Positions 24,152-35,922 of a DNA stretch of 64,000 nucleotides are shown in pieces. The DNA comes from Perkinsus marinus ATCC 50983 (lineage: Eukaryota; Perkinsozoa; Perkinsida; Perkinsidae). Position 1 is the first letter of the stretch. Every line of letters starts with the position of its first letter. The position numbers and the translations under genes are program-made. The stretch spans positions 47,162 through 111,161 of the forward strand of contig NW_003200472.1 in assembly GCF_000006405.1 (NCBI RefSeq), written 5' to 3'. The notes beneath the pieces were generated by a model. That model was not told the origin of the DNA and did no database searches. It saw nothing but the letters and a program-made list of their open reading frames with translations.

Positions 24152-25587
24152 ATGTCTTCCTCTTCTGCGGCTTTCTGCACCACAACTACTTTGGTGTCCC
24201 CTCCTTTGGATGCCATATCCCGGGTTCGATTCCCGGTACAGGCGACTCGGTCCTATGGAGTGGGCAATATCCCGGCCCATTTGTTGGCCGTATCGAGTTG
24301 GGATGGAGTGAGCTGCGACTCAGCCTTGAGCGAATTACCTCTTACTGTTTTAGTCTTGCCGTTTGTACGACACGAATCGCAATTCGTTGTTGGCAACGCG
24401 GAAGGAGCACTACCCGCTTCTAGACGTCACGTTCAGCGATCCGTCTCAGGCCGTATGTGCTACCCTGGGGGGAGCCTTAGTCTTGATAGATTTCAACCAA
24501 GGAGGGAAAGAGGTTAATCGTGTTGACAAGTGGGGAATGGCTGGGCTCGCTCGTGGCTGTCAGCTTTAAAATAGGTTCCACTCGCTACCAGCGTCCTGTG
24601 TCGAGAAGTGTCTTCTGGACCAAGACTTGGTGGTCAGTGGAGGCTGGGACCGTACCATACGTCTGTGGGATACTCGGACGAGGGAGGAAAGTGCAAAGTG
24701 TACTGCAGCCAAAGGGAAGATATTCTGTATGGCCTTGGACCCTAGCAATGGTACTCGAGTAATTGCCGGAACCAGTATGAGAGAGGTGACCCGCTACTAC
24801 TACTCCTACTGCTGTTGCTTCTCGGTTTCTGATAGAGTACATGGCAGGTATTGATATTGGACATACGTAACCTGTCTACACCTGTCCAAGTGAGGGACTC
24901 TCCCTTCTCGCAGCCTATGCGGTGCATGGCCATCCATCCGATGGGAACTGGTAGTGCTTTATCTTTTATGGTTACCGGAACTGTGTCGGGTCCAGGATTC
25001 GTGTGCGGCAGTCAAGAAGGGAAGGCAGCATGGGAGCCCTTTGAGCATTCGGATAAAGTGAGGGGGAAGTACACGTTCAAGTGTCATCATAAGAAATGTA
25101 ATAATTTCCCGCTCGTCGACCCCGCCAGAGTCTCGACCATCGGATCAAGCATCTAATCCCATTCAGCCGTCGGTTCGGATGACCAGGACGTCAGCGCTGT
25201 GAACGGCGTGGCCTTCCACCCCAAGTAGTGATCGGAACTGGACCACTAAACTCGAAATTGGTGCTTTCATAGGCACGGCACTTTCGCCACGTGTGGTTCT
25301 GATGGTGTGGTATCAGTATGGGACGGAGAGGCTCGGAAGCGGTTGTGGAGGATGACCGCGGATGAGGTTGCCTCTGGAGGAGTATCGAGCGTGAGCTTCT
25401 CCCCGGATGGTACCCGTCTGGCTATGGGTGTCAGCTACTGTTTCGACAACGGTCCCAAGAGGTAAGACTGTCAGTAGAGGAGGGAGTTCATTTGCTTGCC
25501 GTTTGTCTTAGTCCTGAGCCTCCGCGAGCAGTCATAGTTCGCCCAGTTAGCGATATCGAGATGCAAGCTAAGAAGAGGGTAGACTAG
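24152..25587 (+). CDS. BUB3: BUB3, WD40 mitotic checkpoint protein
   Basis: BUB3 is a seven-blade WD40 propeller that docks BUB1/BUBR1 at phosphorylated kinetochores. The ATG at 24,152 begins MSSSSAAFCTTTTLVSPP, then DAISRVRFPV and HLLAVSSWDGV. Further blades read VVSGGWDRTIRLWDTRT and VLILDIRNLSTPVQV. The BUB3-type segment with KYTFKCH is followed by VNGVAFHPK, FATCGSDGVVSVWDGEARKR and VSSVSFSPDGTRLAMGVSY. The protein ends MQAKKRVD with TAG at 25,585-25,587. The YTFKCH motif after blade 5 and the C-terminal order match BUB3 rather than the related RAE1. Exons are joined over several short GT-AG introns, and a few boundaries are approximate. The next gene starts only 21 bp downstream. Confidence 0.85.
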
Positions 25588-25608
25588 CTACAGCAACGAT
25601 CGTCGGAA

Positions 25609-26688
25609 ATGCCAACATCACGACTACAGTATCATATGGAATCACAGTTTCCTCGGAGTGATCACCACAATCGATTGGAGTTCTCGATACGAGTAGCAGG
25701 AGACGGGATCGGTCTTGTCGTTGTAGTTGCTATGGTAGCCGTTCCTAAAGGTGGAGGTTCTCCGTCCCTCGTCGCCGTATGCGGTTACATGGCACTCAAC
25801 TTCCTTAGTGCTACTTGCATTATCTGGATTAATAAGCTGGCGTATAATAACGGTTTTACCTGGGCGACAACGCTCACGGTTCTGCACTTCCTGGCCACCT
25901 TCATCGGTCTCTGCTTATGTATAATGGCTGGGCAATTCACACACGAACGACTGCCAATAGCCTCAGTGCTGCCACTCTGTGTCAGCTTTTGTGGCTTTGT
26001 CGTTTTCAATAATCTCTCATTGCAGTATAATACAGTAGGAACATATCAGTTGATGAAAGTAATGACTACTCCCGTTATTGTGGCTATACAATACATCTTC
26101 TACTCCACTACTCTACCATTGAACCAGCTCCTGGCTCTGCTCCCAATATGCATAGGAGTCGGTTTGGCTACAGCGACCAGTGTTCAAGTGAATCTATTGG
26201 GCATTACCTTTGGTGTGGCCGGAATACTCAGCACTAGTCTGTATCAGATATGGGTGAAGACTAAGCAGGAAGAGCTGAAGTGCAGTAGTCAGCAGCTATT
26301 ACTGTACCAAGCTCCTCTGTCCATGATCATGCTGCTGTCAGTGGTCCCAGCAGTTGATGATGTTCACACTCTACTAGAGTTCGACTGGGGGACCTATGCT
26401 GGTGGTTTGGTGCTAGCCTCCTGCATCATGGCCTTCCTCGTGAATCTATCTATATTCTTGGTAATTGGTAAGACATCTCCAGTGTCGTATAATGTACTTG
26501 GCCATGCTAAATTGGTGGTGATACTCTCTAGTGGCTACCTAGCCTTCGGAGAGCCCTACACTCTGCCGAACCTCATAGGAGTGTCTCTGGCGGTCCTGGG
26601 TATCGTCAGCTATACTCATCTCAAGATGAACGAACGCAAGGCGCCAGTGGTGGTAGCTAGTAGTATTGGAAAGAAAGTTGCCGAGTGA
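25609..26688 (+). CDS. Nucleotide-sugar/triose-phosphate transporter family protein (SLC35E3-like)
   Basis: This single-exon gene encodes up to 359 residues with about ten hydrophobic segments, the pattern of the TPT/DMT superfamily. After a variable N-terminus comes CGYMALNFLSATCIIWINKL, then FTWATTLTVLHFLATF, LPLCVSFCGFVVFNNLSLQY, VGTYQLMKVMTTPVIV, and late in the protein SPVSYNVLGHAKLVVIL and FGEPYTLPNLIGVSLAVLG. The YQLMKVMTTP and YNVLGHAK motifs are typical of SLC35E3/TPT proteins, which exchange phosphorylated or nucleotide sugars across Golgi, ER or plastid membranes. The substrate cannot be told from sequence. An internal ATG at 25,624 or 25,729 could be the real start, since the first 45 residues are not conserved in type. 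It follows BUB3 by 21 bp. Confidence 0.82.
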   Translation: MPTSRLQYHMESQFPRSDHHNRLEFSIRVAGDGIGLVVVVAMVAVPKGGGSPSLVAVCGYMALNFLSATCIIWINKLAYNNGFTWATTLTVLHFLATFIGLCLCIMAGQFTHERLPIASVLPLCVSFCGFVVFNNLSLQYNTVGTYQLMKVMTTPVIVAIQYIFYSTTLPLNQLLALLPICIGVGLATATSVQVNLLGITFGVAGILSTSLYQIWVKTKQEELKCSSQQLLLYQAPLSMIMLLSVVPAVDDVHTLLEFDWGTYAGGLVLASCIMAFLVNLSIFLVIGKTSPVSYNVLGHAKLVVILSSGYLAFGEPYTLPNLIGVSLAVLGIVSYTHLKMNERKAPVVVASSIGKKVAE

Positions 26689-26824
26689 ATTAGAAGTAGC
26701 AATACAACATGGATGCATGGTCGTGCTGTAATTTAATGATGAATATGTTCGTGCTGTGTTGCCTCGTTGATATGCTTGGTTTCAGAATAGTATTGACATA
26801 GTTGTTTCTGTATTACCTATTTTA

Positions 26825-27379
26825 ATGTCTCCCCACCAGCTCAACGGCGGAGACAAGCAGCAGATAATTCCAACGACGAGTGGAATTGAAGAGAAGGACG
26901 AGAAGCTAATACAGTTTCTGTTCATGGCGGGACCCTGGTCCGAGATGAGCTTTCAGTGCCTTTTTGTGGCCAAGATGTGAAGGGTGTTTCAGAAGCTGCG
27001 GGCCGAGTAGAGGTGGGTAGATGATGTACTTTTGAATGCATAGGTAGTCCTATTGGATGCAGGTCGCAGCTCGTCTCTTCCATGGCAAACGCGTACAAAG
27101 AGCATTCCTTGGTGAGGCGAGGAGGGTCACAGCGGCCTCAGGAGGATGCTGGTGCCAGGTAGTCAGCCTGTAGCCGACCTGTATGACTGGATGGACTCCG
27201 GGCTATGCAATGATCGTGATCGAGCAGCATCAACAGTGTCGGGCGGTGGCGTCCAAGACTTCACTCAGGCGGATCTGAATTATCACCTGGTCTCGAGAAT
27301 GCCTCCTCGGGTGTTCGATAGTGAATGTACGAGTATAAAGGACGCCGGCATCGAGAACCGAACTGTATGCCTTTGGTAA
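26825..27379 (+). CDS. Uncertain exons of an unknown gene
   Basis: There are several protein-like stretches but no confident model. The ATG at 26,825 opens MSPHQLNGGDKQQII, which runs 51 codons to TGA. An overlapping frame reads VRDELSVPFCGQDVKGVSEA and, across a GTGGGT...GCAG intron near 27,013-27,062, VAARLFHGKRVQRAFLGEAR. A further stretch at 27,146-27,379 reads PVADLYDWMDSGLCNDRD. The middle piece vaguely recalls the second half of an RRM, but not enough to name it. I cannot join all pieces in one frame. Confidence 0.3.
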
Positions 27380-27555
27380 TCTCTCTGATGATCGGTTTAG
27401 TTGTTTGCTTGCAGGTGGTAGCCGCTGAGCGAATGCGCTGAGCTGCATGCGGCCTTTCGGTCGTTGATCTAGTGCCGTGTTTCATGTGACACAGGTTTTG
27501 CTTGCTGATGGACGCATATAAGTGTATGAACTAGATCAGCTCAGTCGTTGTGTTA

Positions 27556-27672
27556 TGCATGGGTCCCTGAGGGACCCTGCGTGGACCCTCCCGACTAATC
27601 CCATGAGGTCCCATGAGGGTCCCAGGTGCATGGGTCCCTGGGTATGGAGGGTCCCTGAGGGTGAGCGGGTCT
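27556..27672. repeat. Cluster of GGGTCC/GGACCC inverted motifs
   Basis: At least eight GGGTCC, GGACCC or close variants occur within about 115 bp. The first pair forms a perfect hairpin: GGGTCCC, three-base loop TGA, GGGACCC. The cluster lies about 110 bp upstream of the RING gene start and could affect its expression or be a decayed satellite. Confidence 0.7.
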
Positions 27673-27780
27673 TCGTTGTCGATCGGTTACTCGCTGGTTG
27701 ATGTAGTGAGTGCTTCTGTGTAGCCAATTTAATTAATGGAGTCGCATCTATTCTCAATGGTATCACATTCAAGCCGACAA

Positions 27781-28472
27781 ATGAGTGCTCGTGATCGACA
27801 CTATCGAATTTATTGGATTTTCATAGCACTCGTTACTGCATGGTTCTCTATTCTGGGCGCTTTGGTTGGCATCACCATCTACGCCAGTACAGGTGAGACA
27901 AGCTAACAGCTGCGTTTGCTTGTGGCAGTAGGTCTCCTTCACTTTCAGGTTCCGCAACCTTCAGGTTCCCCATTTTCGTGGTCATTGTCTGGGCTATAGT
28001 TCCACCACTTCTACTGCAATTCTGGAGACGGCGAAGTTCTGTGTTCAGAACTACTATAAAGCGCCGAAAGCCGAGGTCTAAGATGCCCAATTTTAGCACC
28101 ATGTTCAAGCCGGCAACTCCGTCCACGGGCGAACTCTGCCCGATATGTCTGGCTGATATGAGCGGCTCGAAGAGCATTCATGGTGATTCGCTAGACTCCA
28201 CCGAAAGCGAGGAGAAGCTTCCGGTACAAGTCGAGGAGTCCAGGGTGGTGGAATCGGTCTACTGTCCTCACAAGTTTGATCGAGACTGTGCTAAGGTCTA
28301 CACCGACCATTGGGGTCCGACTGCTGTAGATGCCAAAGGCGACGTTATACGCTGTCCTGTATGTAGGACTTCTTGGGCACCAGGCATCAATCCCGAGGAA
28401 GAAGTCGGGTGTGACAATGGGAGCAGTCTTTATTACTACGCTCCGTCCACTGTTACAGCAAGCAGAGAGTGA
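27781..28472 (+). CDS. Membrane-anchored RING-type E3 ligase candidate
   Basis: The ATG at 27,781 begins MSARDRHYRIYWIF and a first hydrophobic helix (ALVTAWFSILGALVGITI). A 56-bp GT-AG intron leads to a second hydrophobic helix (FPIFVVIVWAIVPPLLLQF) followed by a very basic segment (RRRSSVFRTTIKRRKPR). The C-terminal half carries CPICLADM, a roughly 40-residue acidic insertion, then CPHKFDRDCAKVYTDHW and IRCPVCRTSW. These give the Cys/His order expected of a RING finger (C-x2-C, C-x-H, C, C-x2-C) with an enlarged first loop. The protein ends at TGA, 28,470-28,472. A ubiquitin ligase of an internal membrane is the natural reading; E2 binding and substrate are unknown. The long first loop makes it an atypical RING. 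Confidence 0.65.
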
Positions 28473-29693
28473 ATGAGGGTAAGCGCTGTATAGTCGTCTA
28501 ATAAGCACTAATGTGAAGAGCGACTGAGGCGAAGTATTTACCCGATATGTCGGTCAACGACACATGGCTGCTGCGGGAAGCAGCGCCTGTATATTACGTT
28601 GTCTTCTGTCCGATTATTCCCCCTTGCTATTGTTGTCATTCTCCTGTCTAGGATGTCTCTGCATCGGCTTCTATTATATGTTTATTCATAGTTGACAACT
28701 ATTTTTTCTGATTTCAACTATATTCTAAATTTCTACTGTTCATTCTGGGCGTGAGCGGCCCTGTTGGTATCCCACTGAATCTCAGGATAAGAGAGGTATG
28801 AGACGCGATAAGAGAGTGTGGGGTCTACAGCCGAGTGAACGGTGGCATGCTCTTGACGCCTTGATACGACTCTACTATTTCTTGGGTGTACATTTTCCTC
28901 TGCGATTTTATAAGTGTTATCGGATCGTACTCAATCGATCCGCAATCCTCGTATCCTAATCGGCAGGCTTATCATCAGAGCGATGTACTTGTTGATTCAT
29001 AACCGTCCCTTCTAGTATGACTGCTGATTCTTTCTACCGTGTGATGATCGTCACGGTATAGCTAGCCTTCTAGGGGTTCATCATGGTCAGTGAGGGGGTC
29101 TCAGCATCTGCTGGGGATACTCGAGCGTCGTTTATCGCTTATGAAATCAGTGTTTGTGCGTCTTGTTTCCGCGAGTATGAACTCCCTGTTGAATAGGAGA
29201 GCATTGTTCTAGTCGTCAACGATATCGCATGATACTGTTGTGTTAGTGAATATACAGGGTGACCGAAAAAAGGGCCCGCCCGTCGTAATTTTTTGGAACA
29301 TGTGAATACCAGACAGACTCAGGTACCATTTTGAAGCTCTCTCTAATGGTAGTTGAATCAATTCTGCACTCACCATCGTCGACGAGCTATGACGACATAA
29401 AAAAATATACAAGTGCCGGCAAATTTCATTTTTCCAGTGTTTCTGTCTATCGATGGTTCCACTCAGCGATATGCAACGATGTTTCATCACTTGGCCATGG
29501 AACGGTGAACCTGGTTCAGGCGCCGGTGTCATTTCTGAAAGCATCGCAGACATCACTAACGTTTCGCTAGTTTCTGTGTTAGTCTTGAGTTAGTTAATGA
29601 ATTATGAAAAGGAAGACTACACCAGTATGATACCTCCGTCTCGTATCACATAGGTCAGCACATCAATAGTCTTAGTAACCCCTCCTTGAAACC
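28473..29693. other. Intergenic region, no gene supported
   Basis: About 1.2 kb without a coherent exon series. Near 29,255-29,285 an ACAGGGTGACCGAAAAAA stretch resembles ends of old DNA transposons, but no partner end or transposase is present. Confidence 0.4.
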
Positions 29694-32600
29694 ATGGGTG
29701 CCTGTGCTCCTAGCGGAATAAGCAACTCGACAACCCTGTCTGTTGATCCTGACCTTTTTACTCGCCTCGCTAGAAGGATCACCCGTAGTCAGCAAGAAAC
29801 GTACTCAAGATGGGAGACTATCATCATCAGGCACTTGCCGCGTATCGTATCCATCTGCTAGGGGGGTGTCTACAGTCGACTTCGCCAGCATTATCGAGTG
29901 GGCCGGTATCCTCAATAATTGTGAAATGCAGTGCTTGGATGATCTCGTCGGTAATTGACCACTAGTAGCACTGCAGATGCCATTTCTCCTGGTTAGGAGC
30001 GACCGTTCGTGCAGTAGGAGATGTACTCTGGCAGGGCACGGCAATGACAGCGCAAACTGCCGATGAATTCGTGAGGCTAACAGGCTTGTCAATACGCAGC
30101 ATTAGTACAGCTCCATTATTTAACAAGCATCGATGCACTCATCACCACATTGCTGTCACAGGGCCGGCAACCTCCGAAGACTAAAGCCATGCATCCACCC
30201 AAAGTCGTCCATAGGTGGGGATATGAGCAACCCTATGTCTACATGTGCGGCCCAGTTTCTGATACTTTACATTGCCAGGTTGCTGGCGAATAGGTTGGGT
30301 ACGGCTTTGATTGAGAGGAAGATCGTTTATGCTCTCAAGGCTGGAATCCTCCGGTCCTTGAACGTCGACGCCGCCACGTTACGTATAGTATCCTATTGGT
30401 AGGGCAATCAGGGTGAACGAGGGCTCACCTTCATAGCCTCACTCAACTGTATTGCACCCTGTAGGTTGTCCTTGGCACCGGAGCGAATAACGTCCACGCA
30501 TCCGGGATGGATTGCCGTTAAGGGTCTCATGCGCGACCATAAGATAAACCTATCCGTGGCCGAGTTGCTTTCCGGCCAGCGAGTGAGTTCCTTGATCTCT
30601 AGTATCATCGATAACGTCTCCTATTGAGTATAGGTTACATTCCGGTACAGCGTTGATTGGTGGAAGCTTCTCAATTCGGCCTTTACAAAACAGTACGCTT
30701 CACGATGCGGCATCTCATTCGTGTCAAACTGGATGATGGCTTCAGAGACTCTGTGAACGAAGTGCGGGCGTTGTCAACATCTACACTCCGTCTTTCGGCG
30801 TGCTGTGGAGAATTTCTCGAGCTCATACAGCATATCAAATGTGCTGGTATCGATGGAGTGTCGACAGAGAGCTCTCGTAGGAAATCAACAAGGCGCAAGT
30901 GAGGTTCCTCATTCCCAACACCCTGTGAACACTGGAAATCAGGGAGCGGCCGACATTGCTCAAAATTTTCACCCAAACTCTCACTCTCGAGCTAGGATCC
31001 AGGTTGCAGAACCACTTAGCATTGGAGATCCAAAACGTGAGAATTGTTGTCGCAACAGTAAAGCTGCACATTGACTGTAGGCGTTGAGGGCTCTACCCAA
31101 GCCTCTCAAGACTGTTGTCCGCTCGAGGGTCTGTGAGACGGTCGACAGCCCGACTCGAGTAAGCTGGGTCATGACACTTCCCCGACCGCAGTTCTGTTAG
31201 GAAGCAGTCTGTCTAGAAATTCTCTCGGCGCTCTGTGATGCATTCGAGCAGCTCAGTAGACCTGCACAGACTCCCACCACAGATGATATCATATGTTGTC
31301 TTGTGATGCATTCCCTGTTGCAACCATCTCGGGAAGTAGGTCGTAAAAACTTAGTAATTTCGGTATTTGCTCATATAGGTGGGGACGGGGAAAGAGGATA
31401 TTGCCGAGTCAGAGATGCTCATCGACAGAAACTATTCTATGGTAGCGTTGAAACGCAGTGTTGTTCCGCAGGCCAAATGAATCTTTCGAAGATGAAAAAC
31501 TCCCGCTATGGTCCTCTCTAGCACTGGTATCTGTCATCTGTACGCTGCAGTATCAACTCTATTATTTTTCAGAGTATCGAGTCTGCCTCGAGGCGTGACG
31601 AAGGGGATCAGGGACCGACCTATGCAGCTGCGTTGACTGTCCTTGCTGAGGTGATGGTGTCCTCAGTGTTGGGAGAATATGCACATGGTCAACTACATGT
31701 GCTAGTTAGAGTATGAAAACTCTGGGGAAATTTTGGGGAAATTTTTATTGGTTTCTGTACACCTCTATCCGACTTCGTAGATGATTAGTGAGAAAACTCG
31801 CGCGGCAGCTGAGGACAGCAAACATATATTCTAACACTGGGCGTGCTGGATTGGATCATAGATAATACTCTCAGGTCTATCGTCTCTCCATTGACTCCAG
31901 AGCGAGCTGGTCCCCGCTCTGCAGGGATGTCAACTGGCTGTCGGACTATTCACTTCGCCGCCTCAACGACGTGATTGAAGCTGTACGCGACGGTTCCTCT
32001 AATTCTACTGGTGGGCTCCCAAGCTGCGGTCCATTCCAAGACAACCTTCATGCAGTAGACACAATTACAGTGGCTAGAGTAGTTGAAGAAGATGTTAATG
32101 GGACGCTGACGATGAGTTGGTCGAGATTGGCCAAGCGCTTCTGCACTCTTGTAGACCGACTCTCAAGCCGAGGATCTACCTTCGTACTCGAGGCTGATCG
32201 GTGAGATCTTGAACGCTTGCCTGCTCAGTAGTCTATTCTATCGGCTATTCCTACGGGCTCGACTGCTTCCTAGCGAGCATTTGAGCAACAGTCATTATCC
32301 AGCTAGGGTCACTCAGGTTGAGCTACAATTTGGCGGAGGGATTCAGCAGATGTCAGAGGATAGTGATGCAACTAGATGCAGAGAACGTTGTCAGTTTCGC
32401 GAAGGAGCTGAGGGTCAGCACAAAGCCCAGACTAGCGAGGTCTCGTACTCTCGCTTCTCAGTTACCTTTACGGGAAACAAGCCCCGAGGCGAGTGAGTTT
32501 TCATAGTCCTACCAAATTTCATCTGCATGGGTGATCTCCTTAGTATCCGTGACCACTCGGAAAGGAGCTGCTCTCGACGAAGTCAACATCCTGAGCAACG

Positions 32601-33831
32601 CTTTGCCTTCCTGCCGGTAGCACCGACGGGGGTCAGAAACTAAGGATTATTCTTCACCGTTCCTCACAGCTCACTGCTATCCCTGGTTTCGATTCTGTCC
32701 TTCAGACTGCTTCTCCAGCTCCCTTCACAACTATCTTCGGGACCTGCAGACAGTGAGTTTGATAGCCCTGTGCCAATGAAAATCACCTCCCCCAACAAAT
32801 ACAACCACTCACCAACTGAAAGTGAGTCGAACTCTCTTCGCGATGAGAAGTAAGGCTTCCTCTCCACATAGGTGAGAATCGTTTCGCGGACAAAGCTGGT
32901 AAGGCGAGAAACATGTTAGACCTCCCCCCGACTGTAATGCATGGATCTCTATCGCCTAAAAATGCAAAGCCGAAACCACTTCAAGAGGCGGTGCGCGAGT
33001 CTTACGAATTCAAAGCTGGTAGATAGTTTGGCTGCCCTAGTCCAGCAGCTTATGACAGTTTTCGATGCCTTCCCTTAGATTCTCGACCCAGCATCACTCC
33101 ATTCTCAGCAGTAGCTATGGGTTTCAAGGGACTCTTGAGATTGCTGTTCATCGTCAGTTACTGGACGATTCTTCTATCCCTACTTCAAAGCCGCCCGTTG
33201 CCACTACAGGTGGACATCCGTGTTCGCTCGTCGTCAGTTATTGACCAAGAACCGATTAGATGATTCTCCTGCGACCCTTCTGACGATGCTTCGTGAGCAG
33301 CGGGATCTCAATCGATCCCTCATGGAGGAACTCCGTCTAAGCCGGACACAGGTTGGACTTTCCTCGAATTCTGAAAAGCCATTGATTCATCTGATGATCG
33401 ATTCGTGAGCAGCTGAAACTATTGTCTTCTGATTCGCGACCAACCTTTGTTGAGGGTGGTTCGACATGATCAGTTCGCATCGGTGATCATGGAACACGAT
33501 CGAGAACGAGTAGTGGCTGACGCTGTCGATGCCGCAAATCGACACCAAGAGAAACAAATGCAGGCGTTGAAACACGCACAGTACCTCAAGAGTCTCTCTC
33601 GTATTGGAACTACATTGTCTACGGGGAAAGGTGATTTTTCCCAATGCTTCATTCTTTGGTCGTCTTGGGCGAACATCAGTGCAGGGCGACTCTCGTCCAA
33701 GCCGAACTATAACACGGGCCCTGTGACGGCGCGCCCAGCTGCAGAGACACCCATGTTGAGTGCCTTGCTTCAGCGTAGGGCTCTAGAGAGTCCCCACGAT
33801 GTAGGTGCCCTCGTTTATCGCATTGCATAGC
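29694..33831 (+). CDS. Long multi-exon gene of unknown function, helix-rich
   Basis: I do not recognise this gene. Plausible exons run in one direction from the ATG at 29,694 (MGACAPSGISNSTTLSVDPD). Later pieces are GLTFIASLNCIAPCRLSLAP at 30,420, AVCLEILSALCDAFEQLS at 31,205, TYAAALTVLAEVMVSSVLGE at 31,620 and WLSDYSLRRLNDVIEAVRDG at 31,935. Then follow RCQRIVMQLDAENVVSFAKE and a Ser/Pro-rich part (PSITPFSAV). The end is a coiled coil: a 50-bp intron joins PPVATT to DDSPATLLTMLREQRDLN, then HDRERVVADAVDAANRHQEK. The first part looks like HEAT or RIH-type helical repeats. It may be more than one gene, and most exon edges are unresolved. The end coordinate is the last supportable exon. Confidence 0.4.
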
Positions 33832-34090
33832 ACTGCTCGTTCATTTGCTTCAGCAGCGAGATAGTGTTCCAATCTCGCATGTCACCACTTCCCGAACTGA
33901 TTGCAATAAGTCCAATCTTCGTGCTCTTGACAACTTGTTCGATGAAATTAGACGTGGTGACGCATGAGTTTGCTGCTAACGAGACTGAGTTGTATCGAGA
34001 GATGTGGTTTTGCGTTGAGAACCCCGGAACTGTCGCCCACACCATTCATCGAACTTATTGTGATATCTCTGCGGAAATGTTAATCGACTT

Positions 34091-34163
34091 GCTGGAATGG
34101 TCTAGTTGGTTATGACGACTGCCTAACACGCAGTAGGTCCTGAGTTCGATTCTCGGTTCCAGT
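34091..34163 (+). tRNA. tRNA-Val (anticodon AAC)
   Basis: A complete cloverleaf can be drawn. The acceptor stem is GCTGGAA paired with TTCCAGT (7 bp, one G-T). The D arm contains AGTTGGTTA. The anticodon stem is ACTGC/GCAGT around the loop CTAACAC, so the anticodon is AAC (valine). The variable loop is AGGTC, and the T arm is CTGAG/CTCGG around TTCGATT. The A and B boxes are present inside the gene, as expected for RNA polymerase III. No intron is present. A run of T residues after the 3' end is weak. Confidence 0.85.
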
Positions 34164-34261
34164 ATTATATCGATTCTTCTTGGCAAATCTTATGATGCGT
34201 CATTACCTTCGAAAAAATTTCCAGCTCGTTGAGATATATCAGCCAAAACGTAGATCATCTT

Positions 34262-34334
34262 GCTAGAATGGACTACTTGGTGATCATGCCTGCCTAATAC
34301 GAAGTAGGTCCCGAGTTGGATTTCCAATCTCAAC
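34262..34334 (+). pseudogene. Decayed tandem copy of the tRNA-Val gene
   Basis: This segment aligns without gaps to the tRNA at 34,091 and has the same 73-bp length, but substitutions break the stems. The 3' acceptor strand (TCTCAAC) no longer pairs with GCTAGAA, the T loop reads TTGGATT, and the anticodon stem is mismatched. The anticodon position reads AAT. Homology continues a little into both flanks, so the duplicated unit was larger than the tRNA. Confidence 0.75.
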
Positions 34335-34727
34335 ATCATATCGAAAGTTTGGAGTGAGTCTCTTTTGAGGAATCACAAAGTACGTAATCGGTCGGGACCG
34401 CTGGGATACTAGTTTCCAATCTCATGTGGACTATTCAACAGAGTTACTCCTACTTGAGGGGCAGGATACCAAGGAAAACAATTGAACAGCTTGGGCGAAA
34501 GTCTCACGATGAACTACGTACCACTGATACTAAGACATATCGCATTGTATCAAGACGTCCACCACCGAAGGTACGTTACTCAACGCAAACCGTGTGAGGT
34601 AGCTGTTTTCACTGACTAGAAGTGTATCACCAAAAATCTTATTACAAGCGCTATTGCATCGAGAAATGAAGAATAGTTATCAAGTGTGTTTGATCAGAGT
34701 ACTTATACAAGACAAGCCGACACAGAA

Positions 34728-35764
<1,037 letters not shown>

Positions 35765-35922
35765 TAAAAATTATCCTACGAATGCCACCACCGATGCCAA
35801 TTAGTCAGGAGTCAGTCCAGTCATTGCCTTTCACCACTTCACCCGTACTCAACAGCAATGCAACTCAGATAGGAGACAAATAGCACCTTGACATGTTTCA
35901 CCTCGCATGTGGCTCCATGTCG

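Noticed and set aside
24215-24245. tRNA T-arm-like sequence (perfect 5-bp stem around TTCGATT)
   Set aside because: It lies in the BUB3 exon encoding DAISRVRFPV, a conserved segment, and no other tRNA arms fit around it.
29240-29560. Transposon remnant around ACAGGGTGACCGAAAAAA
   Set aside because: There is no matching second end, target duplication or transposase similarity; it is kept only as a remark.
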